64,000 nucleotides of DNA, from assembly GCA_012845835.1 (NCBI GenBank), contig JABAKD010000011.1:5604036-5668035 (forward strand). The letters are read 5' to 3'. Below are positions 44,301 to 55,080 of this stretch, piece by piece (the stretch's first letter is position 1; each line of letters opens with the position of its first letter). A program made the position numbers and the translations under genes. Below the pieces are notes generated by a model. The model made no database searches and was not told where the DNA came from. It worked only from the letters and a program-made list of their open reading frames with translations. This DNA comes from Undaria pinnatifida (lineage: Eukaryota; Sar; Phaeophyceae; Laminariales; Alariaceae).

Positions 44301-47031
44301 ATCGCTGTCACTACTTACTACCTCTGCTGATTTTGTTCCGCTCGCTGTTCCTGCTATTATTGTCGTGTACATGGAACTTTATCATGTTCGTATTATGTTA
44401 CGTCTAATACTGCTGTACAAGCCACTTTTAATATGAACCGGAAAAACTTATCCAGGCAGTGATTTCTTGCTTAGGATAGCGGGCGTTCTACACTAAATTC
44501 AGTGTAAAACGCGAAATTATTGTTTTCTTGTAAATCTCAGCCTGGCTTTCTCGCTTGCCCTGTTTCTTTTGAGGTGTCCTGTACGGTGCGGTATACAGAA
44601 CTTTCCGTCGCTTTCTTATTGTGTATACAGGCTGGATTGAGCAAGACGCTCTCAAAATGGCTGGATGCGATTTCCCACGCGATATTATCGAGTTAGATCC
44701 TGAAATTTTTGAGACGTGATTGGTACACGCACAACAAAGACTTTCAAATCAGCTCATTTTAATTTTTTTTTAATTTTTCGTGAGTTAGCCCAAAAAGAGT
44801 AGAATCGCATATATTGATTCGGGGACAAAGTACAGCAAAAAGTAAAAGAAATAAAAATGAGCTGCTTTGAATGTCTTTGTTTTGCGTGTACGAATCACGT
44901 CTCAAAATTTCAGGACCTAACTCGATAACATCGCGTGGGAAATCGCAAATATCGATTTCCCCTCAAAAACCTGGGTGCAGGGGCAGACGAATATGGGTAA
45001 ATAAGGGGGTTCGCAGCCCGTAAAACGGGCGCAAAAGCGACGTGTGCCGGCATGGAGGTCCTCTTCCACTGGTGTGTGGTTGCAGGAGGGGCGCTCGGCG
45101 GTGCCATGCTGTCTGCTGTTTTGTTGTTGTTGTTGTTCTCACATTAACTCTGCTGTTATACTGTAGGGTGTGTTGTGTTGGATTTTTTTAGAAATATTTC
45201 GCCGCGAAAAAAAATGACTTTTCGGTTTCCTCCAGACCCCTCTGAACCCTATACAAATAGCGGGGGATATTCTTCGTTTGAGACAACCTGTCCCCAGGGC
45301 TTTTTCGGCAAGACGTGCAAATCCGCTGTGATTGGGCGAGCAAAAGGATATGCCTAACTCCTCCCGATTCCATTTCTTTGAAAACTTATGGCGTGCAGAA
45401 CGAAAGTGAGTCTCTTGCTCAATCCAGCCTGTACCAAAAAAAAACATTTTGGTGTTATTCATTGAAGTATTTTTTGTTATTATTTTACCGTAGCGGTCCC
45501 TCTATAAAATGCCCGTTGAGTAGTGCCGGTTGCCCGCTGTAGTGCCTGTGAAATTGGTTGGCACAAATGAGAAAAAACAGTAGTAGAAGCATGCGGAGTA
45601 GTGCCGGTTGCCGGTATAGTGCCGGTATTTCTGGCTGGCTCATACCGGCACTATAGAGGAACCACTACTGCACATCAGTTGTACGGAATTTGTTTTATGG
45701 ACCGAACTTCGCCGGGTCAGGCGAGGCGAAGGGGGCATTCAGCACAGGCTTTTGGGGTGAATGGGCCGGGGTTCGCCGCGCGATGCAGCTCAGCATGGCC
45801 CAATTCAACTTAGCTCGCATCGTTTCGGTCAAGCCCGGACCGGTCAGGGTCCGGTACGGCCCAGTACGGTACGGTACGGTACGGTACGGTATGGTACGGT
45901 AAGGTACGGTACGGTACGGTACGGTAAGGTACGGTACGGTACGGTTCTCTCCTTCCTTCCCTCATGCCCTCCCGCCTTGCCCAAAAAAAACGCCAAACAC
46001 ACGACAAACACCCCTTTCCTCGCAGGGGAAACGTTTTTTTTAACCCAATGAACCGAACCGGCACGAAACCCCTCACACGTGCAAACACGCGCAGGTGAAG
46101 AAGATGAAGAATTCCTCTGAGAAGCCTGGGGGAGCGGGGGGCGGGGCGGGCGGGGGGGGCGGTGGTGGTATGCCGGGAGGGATGCCTGGAGGGATGCCCG
46201 GTATGGGCGGTGCCGGTGGTGGTGGGGGGGTTGGGGGTGGACTCGACATGGAGAGCATCTTGAGCGGCCTCGGAGGGATGGGCGGAGGCGGGGGTGGGGC
46301 GGGGGGGGGGGGGCTGGAGGGGCCCCGGGAGGGTTTGACATCGGCAGTATTCTGGGCGCTATGGGGGGGATGGGGGGAACACCTGGCGGGGAAGGGGGCG
46401 GTGGGGCGGGGGGTGGGATAGGCGACATGCTGGGGAAGATAGTGAACAACCCGAAGGGTATGGAGGCGTTTAAGAAGGCGCAAGAAAACCCCAAGGTGAA
46501 AAGGGGAGGAGGGGGATAGGGGGATGGGGTCATCACGAGGTGGTTGGTGACAACTGACTGTATAGACAGGCTGGCTTTATAGGAGCAGACGAAGAAGTCA
46601 AAACTCCGCCCAGTATCCATTATTTTTGTTTTCGTTTCGAGGAACTCCCCCGCTAGTTTCTTGATTGACCCCCCCCCCCCCCCCCCCCCCCCCTTCGCTC
46701 TGGTTTCGAGGAACTCCCCCGCTAGTTTCTTGATTGACGCTCACCCCCCCCCCCCCCCCCCTCCGCCCTGGCAGGCATACACTACTTACTAGAATGGCCG
46801 CGGGGCTCTTTGAAAATGTTGTTTTGTGTCCCTGTTCTTGATAAAAACGGAACTTTTACGATCGCTTAACATGTATTTTTGCGTTTTCCGGCTCTTAATA
46901 AAACAAATGTGTTTGTGAAGGTGATGGCCGCGATCCAAGACGTCACCCAGAACGGCATGGGGGCAATGGCGAAGTATCGCGACGACCCGGAGATTCTTGC
47001 CGTCATCGAAGAGCTCAAAGGCATGTTCTGA
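38131..47031 (+). CDS. Probable plastid-targeted SAP-like / GGMP / STI1-domain protein, five exons
   Basis: Exons: 38131-38312, 41840-43364, 44010-44258, 46095-46495, 46921-47031, all GT-AG. About 822 residues if one base is added in a poly-G run of exon 4. Order: signal peptide and transit-like leader (1-60), Ser/Pro stretch, SAP-like motif 1 (~112-160), a long Ala/Glu-rich region, SAP-like motif 2 (~388-440), an acidic linker, SAP-like motif 3 (~570-610), Gly-rich GGMP repeats (~655-700) and a C-terminal STI1 domain. GGMP repeats followed by STI1 are typical of the Hsp70-interacting protein Hip; a C-terminal STI1 domain also ends the plastid import co-chaperone Tic40. I infer a plastid co-chaperone or import role; no family with this exact architecture is known to me. 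The assignment of exon 1 across a 3.5-kb intron is the weakest link, supported by matching phase and a very strong polypyrimidine tract. Confidence 0.72.
38768..38966 (-). mobile_element. MITE family A, copy 2 (intron 1 of the SAP/STI1 gene)
   Basis: Inverted relative of 33844-34016: GGGGCAACCGGCGCTACTCC and CAACCGGCACTATTGAG with TGTAGAGAGACC at the end. The most diverged copy. Confidence 0.6.
39000..40000. repeat. Three dispersed copies of a 130-bp unit
   Basis: Copies at about 39008-39140, 39265-39405 and 39855-39985 share CGGATCCACTCCGCT.CCTCC or a variant, CAGAGTCGGA.G..G and GT.GTCATGGGG/GGGCGGGG. They lie in the first intron of the SAP/STI1 gene; no ORF. Confidence 0.65.
40000..41640. 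other. Intron 1 of the SAP/STI1 gene, 3' part
   Basis: No supported gene. A C run lies at 40327-40343 and a CCCG microsatellite at 41440-41461. Confidence 0.35.
41641..41839 (+). promoter_or_regulatory. Very long polypyrimidine tract before exon 2
   Basis: About 190 bases of CCCTCT/CTCCCT-type pyrimidine with few purines, ending at the acceptor GCGGCAG at 41839. It would make a strong 3' splice site and may be length-variable. The Pro/Ser-rich ORF through it is read-through of the tract. Confidence 0.6.
41840..43364 (+). CDS. SAP/STI1 gene exon 2: two SAP-like motifs and a Glu/Ala-rich region
   Basis: It follows about 190 bp of almost pure pyrimidine and the acceptor GCGGCAG. Two related helix-turn-helix motifs, IREARMTAGQIKTELDTLG with DYTGLLEKAEYV and IREARMTAGKIKAELDSLG with SHTDLLEKVEFV, resemble the SAP-like fold. 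Between them (42200-42560) GCAGAA-type repeats encode a long Ala/Glu helix-forming segment, then a Glu/Ser repeat (42690-42800). Donor GAG|GTGAGG, phase 0. Confidence 0.8.
43517..43699 (-). mobile_element. MITE family A, copy 3 (intron 2 of the SAP/STI1 gene)
   Basis: Runs from GTGGTGGTTCATCAACAGTG to CAACAGGCACTATAGAGGGG, in reverse orientation to copies 1 and 4, with the internal CGGCAACCGGCACTACTCTG signature. Confidence 0.75.
44010..44258 (+). CDS. SAP/STI1 gene exon 3: third SAP-like motif
   Basis: After GCCCAG it encodes VEAMRVSMMKKELDERGVDY and RGLLEKSEFVDLLVDARARG, the best-conserved of the three SAP-like motifs, then an acidic tail and GFDPSYKEVK. Donor AAG|GTGATT, phase 0. Confidence 0.8.
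44667..44946. mobile_element. Foldback MITE of about 280 bp (intron 3 of the SAP/STI1 gene)
   Basis: The arm GCGATTTCCCACGCGATATT...AGCTCATTTTA (44667-44762) is repeated inverted at 44853-44946 with about 90% identity by eye, around a 90-base AT-rich centre. The arms are longer than the loop, as in a foldback element. Confidence 0.85.
45493..45668 (+). mobile_element. MITE family A, copy 4 (intron 3 of the SAP/STI1 gene)
   Basis: Starts GTAGCGGTCCCTCTATAAAA and ends CCGGCACTATAGAGGAACCA. The internal GAGTAGTGCCGGTTGCCGGT block is the best match to copy 1. Confidence 0.78.
45850..45945. repeat. GGTAC pentanucleotide microsatellite
   Basis: About 18 units of GGTAC with two GGTAA variants, in intron 3 of the SAP/STI1 gene, about 150 bp before exon 4. 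Confidence 0.9.
46095..46495 (+). CDS. SAP/STI1 gene exon 4: GGMP repeats, with an apparent frameshift
   Basis: Begins VKKMKNSSEKPGG, then GGGMPGGMPGGMPGMGG and two similar blocks (LDMESILSGLGGMGG and FDIGSILGAMGGMGG), then GDMLGKIVNNPKGMEAFKKA. The second block is one base out of register with the first. The shift falls in or near the G run at about 46299-46313, so an assembly or homopolymer error is likely. Donor AAG|GTGAAA. Confidence 0.72.
46668..46761. repeat. Short duplication between poly-C tracts
   Basis: GAGGAACTCCCCCGCTAGTT with TTCTTGATTGAC occurs at 46639 and 46709, each followed by a long C run, within intron 4 of the SAP/STI1 gene. Confidence 0.75.
46921..47031 (+). CDS. SAP/STI1 gene exon 5: C-terminal STI1 domain
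   Basis: VMAAIQDVTQNGMGAMAKY followed by RDDPEILAVIEELKGMF and a TGA stop. With the preceding NPK of exon 4 this is a classic STI1 (Hop/Hip C-terminal) domain of the form NP.V...QD..QN....KY..DPE....I..L. Confidence 0.85.
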   Translation: MMAAIQDVTQNGMGAMAKYRDDPEILAVIEELKGMF

Positions 47032-48330
47032 GCTTTCTGAAATATCTGGAGGGCATTTTCTTGCGGGTCCTTGAGTTTTATGAGAGAAGCTGACGGGAGT
47101 TTTTCTAGTTGCTTAAGTCTTATTGAATCAGGGGAAAGGGCTTTTCTATTGGTCCTTAACGTTCTGAAAGCAGCTGAATTAAGAAGGGGATTTTCGAGTT
47201 CTATGTTTTCTGAAAGCAGCTAAAGGGCATTTTTGTAAAGCAGCTGAAAGGCAACGTTTCCTAAGTTATGAGGTTCTGAAAGCAGCGGAAGAGCATGTGC
47301 TTTTTTATACTTATTTTATACTTTTTGAGATTACTGGCTGTTGGGGAAGATTGTATCGGAGGAGGCCTTGGCTCCATCGGGGTGGGGGGGCGGGGGGCGG
47401 GCTCTTGGACTTACTGCTGGAGAAGGTTGGATCAGTGGAGCCTCGAGATGGGGCGCGAGGGGGAGAGGGATTGGTGTGCGGATATTCACTTCTGACGTCA
47501 AAGGTGCTAGGTGACAGCGGTTTGACGCCTTGACTGATCGCCCCTACGCTGTAGCTAGCTTGATATATGAATGTTAAACGAGGTCTTGACATAACCGCCA
47601 GCTACGGTAAAGCTGTCATATTTAGGCCAAACCGACCTTGACGCTCCCAAGAAAACGGGGCTCCTTTGTGGCGTCTTTTGATATTCGTGTGTGAAGGCGG
47701 TGGCTGGTCAGCAGAGTACCGTATCGGCGATGATGTGATGATGGCGCCCCAAAGCGTGGACGGCCGCTGCAGTATAAGGACGTTTGTTTTGCATTATTGT
47801 AATGATTAGGCGGTACACTGGAACATCACGCCAACGCATAGTGTTGGCGCTGCATTGTTAGTTGTTTGTTCTATGAATGGCCTCAGGCTGTAGCGCAAGC
47901 GAAAAAAAAAAAAATGCCATCCTTTCATGCAATAAACAGAACGATAGTACGACCGCGCAACGCCAATCATCAGTCAGTTGTCGAGCAAAGTGCTAACATG
48001 AACCACTTCGGAGTGAAAATGTGTCAAAAATGAACGACGAATTGTTGTTGCATCCGCCACACGAAAGCAGCCTGGGCTTCTCTCCCACTCGATCCCCGCC
48101 CGCGCACGGTGACACGCGCGGTGAGTGCGCTCCTCTCCCGTCTTGCTTCTCGACGCGCGGAGAGCTCTTCTTTTTGGTAGTTGCAAGGAAGACGCACCAC
48201 CGCCAGTCTTTTAAAAAGATTCCACCCCGCTTGGTGCTGCTAAAAGCGCCAGAGGGTGGTTCTTTAAAGCCCCAGAGGGTGCTTCTGCGCAGTCGGGCAA
48301 GCCGCCAGTTCGAACGTCTTCACGATACAC
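47032..48330. other. Region downstream of the SAP/STI1 gene
   Basis: Contains the 3' UTR. From 47040 to 47290 a loose repeat of TTCTGAAAGCAGCTGAA / GGGCATTTT is present in about four copies. No further gene is supported. Confidence 0.45.
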
Positions 48331-48339
48331 TTTGATCCA

Positions 48340-49840
48340 ATCTATTAGGTCCGCCAGGTTTTCAATCCCGACTTGTGAAATGATCACCCAAAACAGGAGA
48401 GTTGACACCAGAGAAAATGATAGATTCCGGTGTGTTCTTGTCCAATTTTCAGCTTATTTTTCCACCATAAAGAATAGATGCATTGATCGAGGGTACAGCT
48501 CATCATTGACGATCAACTGAGACGTGCAGGCATGTTTAAAGACGTCAGGCGATAACGTATCCAGAAAGATACGAGTAAAAAGTTGAGCTGGAGTTGTCTT
48601 CCATGATCCGTTCACATCACCATCGATCATGAAAAAATCAGTCGATCCAGTATCGGCCACAAATTTGCACGTAGCATCAAACAGAGACCAAACGAACCGC
48701 GGCACGTCTCTGCGGCATTAGCAGCAACATAAACGGAACTTGCAGTACGTAGCTCGTAGCGATTCTTCATGGGGATACCATCAAGTGCATGCTTAGGAAA
48801 TGCACAAACATGTAGGCAATCCAGTAAGTCCTCGTCGGAAATTCGAGCAACTAGACCTGTGTATATCCGGATTTCATACAAATTCGCTGCTACACAAAGG
48901 ATGGGAGAAGGTCTCGAATGTGACAATTTCGCAAATCTTCCGTCTTCTTCAGGGAATTAAGGAATGCTCAGATGTCCTTTACCTGGGCCGTCTCGAGCTT
49001 GGGAAGTTTCTTCTTCCGCGGGGACAGACTCTGCCTGATGGCAGGAGCCATCCGGTCGTGATCGAAATCGATTGTGCTATTGTGATTCCTAGTGATTTCA
49101 ACATCCACCTCACGTCTCTCGTTGAAATCTCTGACCGAGTGTGGTGTTGCTTTTTTCACTTGGCAGGATGTGGTAGGAGTACTAATAGTACCACGTGTCT
49201 CATGAGCTGGTCGATCAAGGCAAGGTGGATCAGGGCTCTGACTTTCCAGAGAAACCCGTTTGCTAACAGCTGTAGTCTGTCCTCGGCGGGCTTCAGGTCG
49301 GGAAGCGTTTCCCGACTGGGGTTTGTTATGCGACTGGGGTTTGTTATGCTCTTAGCCGTCTCACTAACTTCTGCAACAACAGAACTACTAGCATCATTTT
49401 CACTACCAATACGTACCCTACGTGCACCAGAGGCTATGCCTTTTCCGCTCATGCTCAGAACCTCAGGACTAAAGGTATCAGTGCCCTCGCTGCTCACCTC
49501 TACTGCTATGTTCCCCCGAATCTGTTGCCTGTGGTAACTGTTTCACCGGCCGTATCCCTCTTCAGCTACGTACAGCGGTGGATCCGCTCGTGGATATATT
49601 AAAAAAATTGCTCCTCCACCCTTACCCGAAGATACCAGAACCCGAGCCATACACCGAACATACCCAAGATATCAGAAGGACCTGAACTGAAGATAGATAC
49701 ACCCGAAGATATAACAAGAGACTCGTGTAGATATCTGGACCGAGGGACAGGTAATCTATCATTTCCTCTGGTGTCAACTCTCCTGTTTCGGGTGATCATC
49801 TCACAAGCTGGAATTGAAAATCCGGCGGACCTCATAAATC
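48340..49840 (-). pseudogene. Unidentified broken ORFs between inverted repeats
   Basis: 80-bp inverted repeats (48347-48426 and 49752-49834, core GAGAGTTGACACCAGAG with AAATGATAGAT) bracket 1.3 kb. On the minus strand, frames at 49497-49156, 49159-48968, 48926-48627 and 48705-48454 follow one another with frameshifts and stops (for example STDFFMIDGDVNGSWKTTPA). Composition is protein-like but I recognise no family. It could be a dead transposon or a processed gene fragment. Confidence 0.4.
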
Positions 49841-51330
49841 TGCAGATTTTGCGTCGGTCAAGTGTGTTGGTCAGGTGTGTTGGCACTCGGGAATTTTCGA
49901 GTACCGCGTTTTGGCATCTTCGATCGCGTAGGTGACAAGACCCACCGCCTGTCACCCAGACCGAGCGATCCACCGGACAGAGTGACTGCTGTGCGCGATG
50001 ACCCCATCAGCAACAGCGATTCCGCTTTACACCCCCACCACAATTTCATACACCTGAAACTCCGAGGATGTGTTGCAAACATCCCCTGTAAACCCCAAAT
50101 CCGTTATACCACCCACATGATCGATATCCACGCACATTTAAGGTACATGAGGATGTCTCCAGGGTGTCCCTCGATGACCGCAAATCGTACGCTGATATTG
50201 ACCCTACGGAACAACATATTCAGGCCTGTGTCTGGACAGTGGCAATATAAGGATGTAATCATGTCACATTGCGACCCAGATATATACTGACACTAAAAAA
50301 GACGAGGAGTGTTGTCCTCTATGCTGTAAGCGTGCCGTGCAAGTATAGTATCAGGCAGCGCGCGTCGTGCAACTCTTTCACAGTCGACAAAAAATGCCCC
50401 CGTTGCACATCGTCCCACAAGATCCCCCCGTATTTTCGTGCTAGCCTCATTTATAGTTCTGCGTTATTTCAATCTCCGCGTTTTTTGTGGAATTTTTACA
50501 GCACCCGCTTCCTTCATTGGAAAAGACTGTGAGACACTCCAGAAGAATCACGCACATTGCACAAAGCACACCGGCATGGAGGTTGCCGAAGTGCGCGTTG
50601 ACGAACTAACACGCTGTATTTAACCACATGTTTATCTACATTTTTTAACCTTTTGGCATTTAGCAGTAGTCAATGCAGCACCCGTCAGACGTCAGATTGA
50701 GCATTATGCAACCTGAATTACACACGCTGGACACGGAATGTCAAAGCTGTCGCGGCATTGAGGTTTCCGAGGTGCATCTTGACGAACACGCTGTACAATA
50801 ATACCAGGTATCATTTTACTCTACATCGTCCAACCGTTTGCTTTAATGTTAACAATGCGGTTTTTGGTATAAGCATGTGCAGCGTTTACATGGCCCCCGT
50901 TTGGGATATAGGTGATAATAGAAGGGATACTTGTAGGTAATTAAGACTACTGCTACTCGATTCACACAACAAATTGAGGATGACAAAACCGGAGTATATA
51001 CGCGCTGAACATACTTACATATTGTAAGTTAAGCTGGATAGCAGGCGAAAAATATACTACTGCTGACTGCTGCAGCTCGCGCTACTTGATAGAAACTTTT
51101 TGCGCTGGTGGATATTTATTGCGACTACTGATACTGTCAACCTTAAACACAACCCAACCCAACCCTACCCAACTGAATCGCTTTGCTGTCATCTGTGCGT
51201 CGGTGCATGTGTCTCAACATGGCGGTTGGGACTGAAAAGTACGTGTGGCACGAATAAACACTATGTAACAATAAGCTTTTTCGTGTTTAATTCATTTTTG
51301 TGAGAAACGAATTGTGTTTTTGTGGGGGGT
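49841..51330. other. Intergenic stretch
   Basis: No supported gene. GGCATGGAGGTTGCCGAAGTGCG (50574) has a diverged relative at 50755 (GGCATTGAGGTTTCCGAGGTGC), so a 180-bp duplication is likely. Confidence 0.35.
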
Positions 51331-51335
51331 GTGGA

Positions 51336-51925
51336 CAGTGGAGCACCAGAGAGTGTGTAGTGTTGCGCTGGTAAGACACGACAGTTGATCTTCTTAGTGG
51401 TAATTGACTGTTGAGGATCTGATGTGGTGTGTGAACGTTATTTAGATATAAAGACGGTAGGGGTTTCTACTTATCCTCTTCTGGATTCTGATATAGGAAT
51501 TCGGGGATGAAGTTAAGATCGCTTGTTTTCTTGTGTTCGTAGCTAATATAACAACTTCTCTCTCCTTTCCTAGCACCTGAATGGTGCTGACCAGCCCCCC
51601 TCAGGCCAAGGAGGGATGCGCTTTTGGGGGCATTGTGAACAGTGGAGCACCAGAGAGTGTGTAGTGTTGCTGGTAAGACACGACAGTTGATCTTCTTAGT
51701 GGTAATTGACTGTTGAGGATCTGATGTGGTGTGTGAACGTTATATAGATATGAAGACGGTAGGGGTTTCTACTTATCCTCTTCTGGATTCTGATATAGGG
51801 ATTCGGGGATGAAGTTAAGATCGCTTGTTTTCTTGTGTTCGGAGCTAATACAACAACTTCTCTCTCCTTTCCTAGCACCTGAATGGTGCTGACCAGCCCC
51901 CCTCAGGCCAAGGGGGGATACTTTC
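51336..51925. repeat. Tandem duplication of 304 bp
   Basis: The units at 51336-51639 and 51640-51925 are almost identical. Each runs from CAGTGGAGCACCAGAGAGTG through GGTAAGACACGAC and TCTCTCCTTTCCTAG to AGCACCTGAATGGTGCT, a small hairpin, and CCCCTCAGGCCAAGG. Confidence 0.88.
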
Positions 51926-53100
51926 TGGTCAGTAGACCTTGCCTAGCTTAGGCGTGTCTACAGGGGCGAGGCATGACACATGGCAAAATCGGGCACGCGA
52001 GGGTGAAGAGGAGCCCCTATTTTTTGGGGTAGAAACTCGCCTCGCTCGCAATTTAGCCGCCGACAAGCAAGTTCGTCAGGGATTACGAGTAAAAGAGCGT
52101 CAGCGCGCTTGGTTCTAGTAAACGGCCCTATCCGTGTGGTGTTTAGGTCTCATTACGAGGTGTAGGTGTGGGGGGATATCTCTAGCCTCATATCTTTGTT
52201 TCGAATAACCGCATATTCGACCCCCTTTCCCGGTCTTTCACGGAATAAACTTTGCTTTCACACTTCGACCGCCTTCTTGTGGTCTGCATATACGACTGTT
52301 CAGGGTGGGCTAGTGTAAAAAAAGAGCGTCAGTATAACGGGCAATAGAATCGGTAAGAAATCCTGCAGGATTTCGGTCTCGTGACCGCAAGAATATTCTC
52401 CTGAAAGAATATTCTGAGTGTAGAAAAGATTACCCGTGGAACCAAGCTAGCTTTTAGCACAAGAACATTCCCGGTCTCCCGGTGATGGAACGTCTCCCTG
52501 GTGGGCAAGGTAGCCGATAGATAGATGTAAGCGTCTCTTGTATCAGGAGAATAGTACGTCAGCTATGAGAACGTTCGTTGGGGCGTTCCGTAGAAAGGTT
52601 TAGAAGAAAGCTAGTTCTATGCAATCCCCGTGCTATCACTCCATTCCTCTCGAGCTTCGCCTAGCTCCACACCAGCAATAAATAATAAGATCTTCCAAGA
52701 AGAACCGGTCGGTGCTGCTTCCAAGCTAACTAAGCTGATACCCCTGCGTCCCTGTGCCCTCGTAATATATTCAAGGCAGCTCCTTCACATATATGGCATA
52801 TAGGTCTATAGGTCACCATGTCTGTCTGTGGGCCATCATCCCTCAGAAACGAGCACTCGTTCGATGTAGTCTACATACCAAGATGCATGTTTTTGGTCGA
52901 TCACTTGAATGAAGGCTTTTGTGGGGTGCGGGCGGGCGTGTTCTACTTGATGTATGTGTAGCTGCGTGACATGTTTTTTTAGAGAAAACGGACCGGGTAC
53001 GTGTATACCCGTTTTCGGTTTTTATGGCCTTAAAATTGGTTTGTGTGCCAGATGTGGCGTGCATTATATACATACAATCTCTCTCCCGCTCGCTCTTGCT
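51926..53100. other. Intergenic stretch, possibly part of a larger element
   Basis: Follows the 304-bp duplication without a clear boundary. It has short palindromes (AGAATATTCT twice near 52390-52415). No coding sequence recognised. Confidence 0.35.
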
Positions 53101-54720
53101 TGCTGGCCACAGTAAGAATAATATGAAGTAAAACCAACGAGTTCCGGGTTCGCATAGGCGTACTACTACAGGCAGATGCCTGTGGTATTTATGTCCGGCG
53201 TCGTCAGCGTTAAATGGACAGGGAGGTCACCTTACAACACGCTGGGTGCGGTACGAAAGGCACGACGACTAGATTTACTGAAAAACGACAAATAAATCTG
53301 GTTGGTTGGAGCCGCAACATAAAACTGCGTGATGATGACTTCAAAGTGTGTAGAAAGCACCGTCTCCGAAACATAAAACCCAGCCTGTGCGACAGCAGCA
53401 GTATTTAAGTTTCTTATCGTTAGATGTCCTGTATTTTATTATACCGTTTTGTGTATTAGTAACACTAACCAGCCAAAAACAACGCAGCGAGAGATAGATA
53501 GGTGGAGCGAGGACATTCGTGTGATTGGTTAAGTAGACTAATGAATCATGATCGGCTTCTTCTGTTGAATGAAACTCATTATCATACTGCTGCTCTTGTT
53601 CTGGAAATAGGCATGATCGAGTTTTTTTCTCTCTGGGATGAAGCATCAGCACGGACACTGACTGGGTGTACTGATGTTGGGTGGAAAAAACGGTTTAATG
53701 CGAAGACAACACACGCGTTCAAGCTCATCATCGCTCAAATGCCGCGAGTTTTTTTACTTAAAAATGATTTATGACGGCACTGAAGTTCATAATCGTGCTG
53801 CCTACACATCTCCGACCGCAAGCGTCATAACTAAATTTATTTTTGTGAAGGTTCCAGGCTTGGAAAACCTGTAGAATCAAATCAGATTGAAATTGTAGTG
53901 TTACAGGTGTATTGTTATTAATCCTTCTGTGACCCAGCTGCAAAAGCAAACCAAGCCTCAAAACGAAGAGAAGAAACTGGAACCACCGCCATACCACCAG
54001 CACACTGCAGCAGCGTCTTACCGCCAACGCAATGAAGCTGTACCAAGAAAAGGAAGGCCAGTGTGATCGAAAAACTTCCCTATGACACGCATCTACTAAC
54101 AGACTTACCAAGTTTATAAACGTCAACCCTCTCCTCAAACCGTGTCTCGCGTACAACAGCCAGTCAGTCGAGTACTTTCACCTCCTCCTCACCATCTATC
54201 TCACCGGCGACAGCGCGGCAAGGCCACCCTGAGCTGCCGGCAAAAATATATATACCAATTACCTACTACCCAGGTTAGGTTAAACCGGTAAAAAGATTCA
54301 ACCAATTACGCAACACCCCCCCCCTGAGTTACCGTGTTTAAAAAAAAAATCACTAGTTACCTATACTTACCTCGGTTCACGGGCAGAAAAAGATTAACCA
54401 GTTACAACAAACGACCTGACCCGCGTAGCAGCGGTCAATGTACCTCCCTACTTTTCTCGTCTGCGATACTCGAGTCAAGATGCCATTCCTAAGACTACTG
54501 AGTGAGGTATTGCCACTGATAAAATGTTAACCAGCTACTCACCCACGGTAAAGCCTTACAACCTATTAGCAGTCAGTACCTCAAGGAGGAGGCGAACACC
54601 TTTCGACATATTTTACCGATACAACTGCTCTACTGACTGCCCGTACTTTCTTGTGTCTTCTCTCTCTCTCTCTCTCGCCTTACTCTTCTCCCCCTCTGCT
54701 TTCGCTTTCTACCGCCAGGC
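53101..54720. other. Intergenic stretch
   Basis: Short open frames only; none shows a domain. A TC microsatellite lies at 54660-54676. Confidence 0.35.
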
Positions 54721-54749
54721 GTAATGCGGTGAGGTGAGGCTCGGGGTGT

Positions 54750-55080
54750 AACCCACGAAGTGACCACCGCCCTCAACAACATTGGTCACCATCGTTGCCG
54801 CCGCAACGTGCTCTAACGAAAGATGGGTCGTAAGGCTATCTATCGCCCATTCATAGAGTGCTCCACCACCCTCCACAACGACATGAGTCCTAAGGCTATC
54901 TATCGCCCATTCACATGAGTGCTCCCACCACCCTCCACAGCAACGATTACCATCGTCGTCGGCGCAGCTAGCTCTGACGAGTGGAGCCTTATAACCATCG
55001 TCGACGCCGCACACTATCTCCGACGGCATGAGTTCAAAGGCTATCGCCCATTCATAAGAGTGCTCCCCTCGCAAAAGATT
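54750..55080. repeat. Imperfect tandem repeat, about 70-150 bp units
   Basis: AAGGCTATCTATCGCCCATT with CA..AGAGTGCTCC recurs at about 54830, 54891 and 55036, joined by CACCACCCTCCACA. A 15-bp unit GGGAGTAGGGAACTG is repeated three times at 55349-55390. Confidence 0.7.

Noticed and set aside
48800..49537. 245-codon plus-strand ORF
   Set aside because: The opposite strand has more protein-like, consecutive frames; this one has no recognisable motif.
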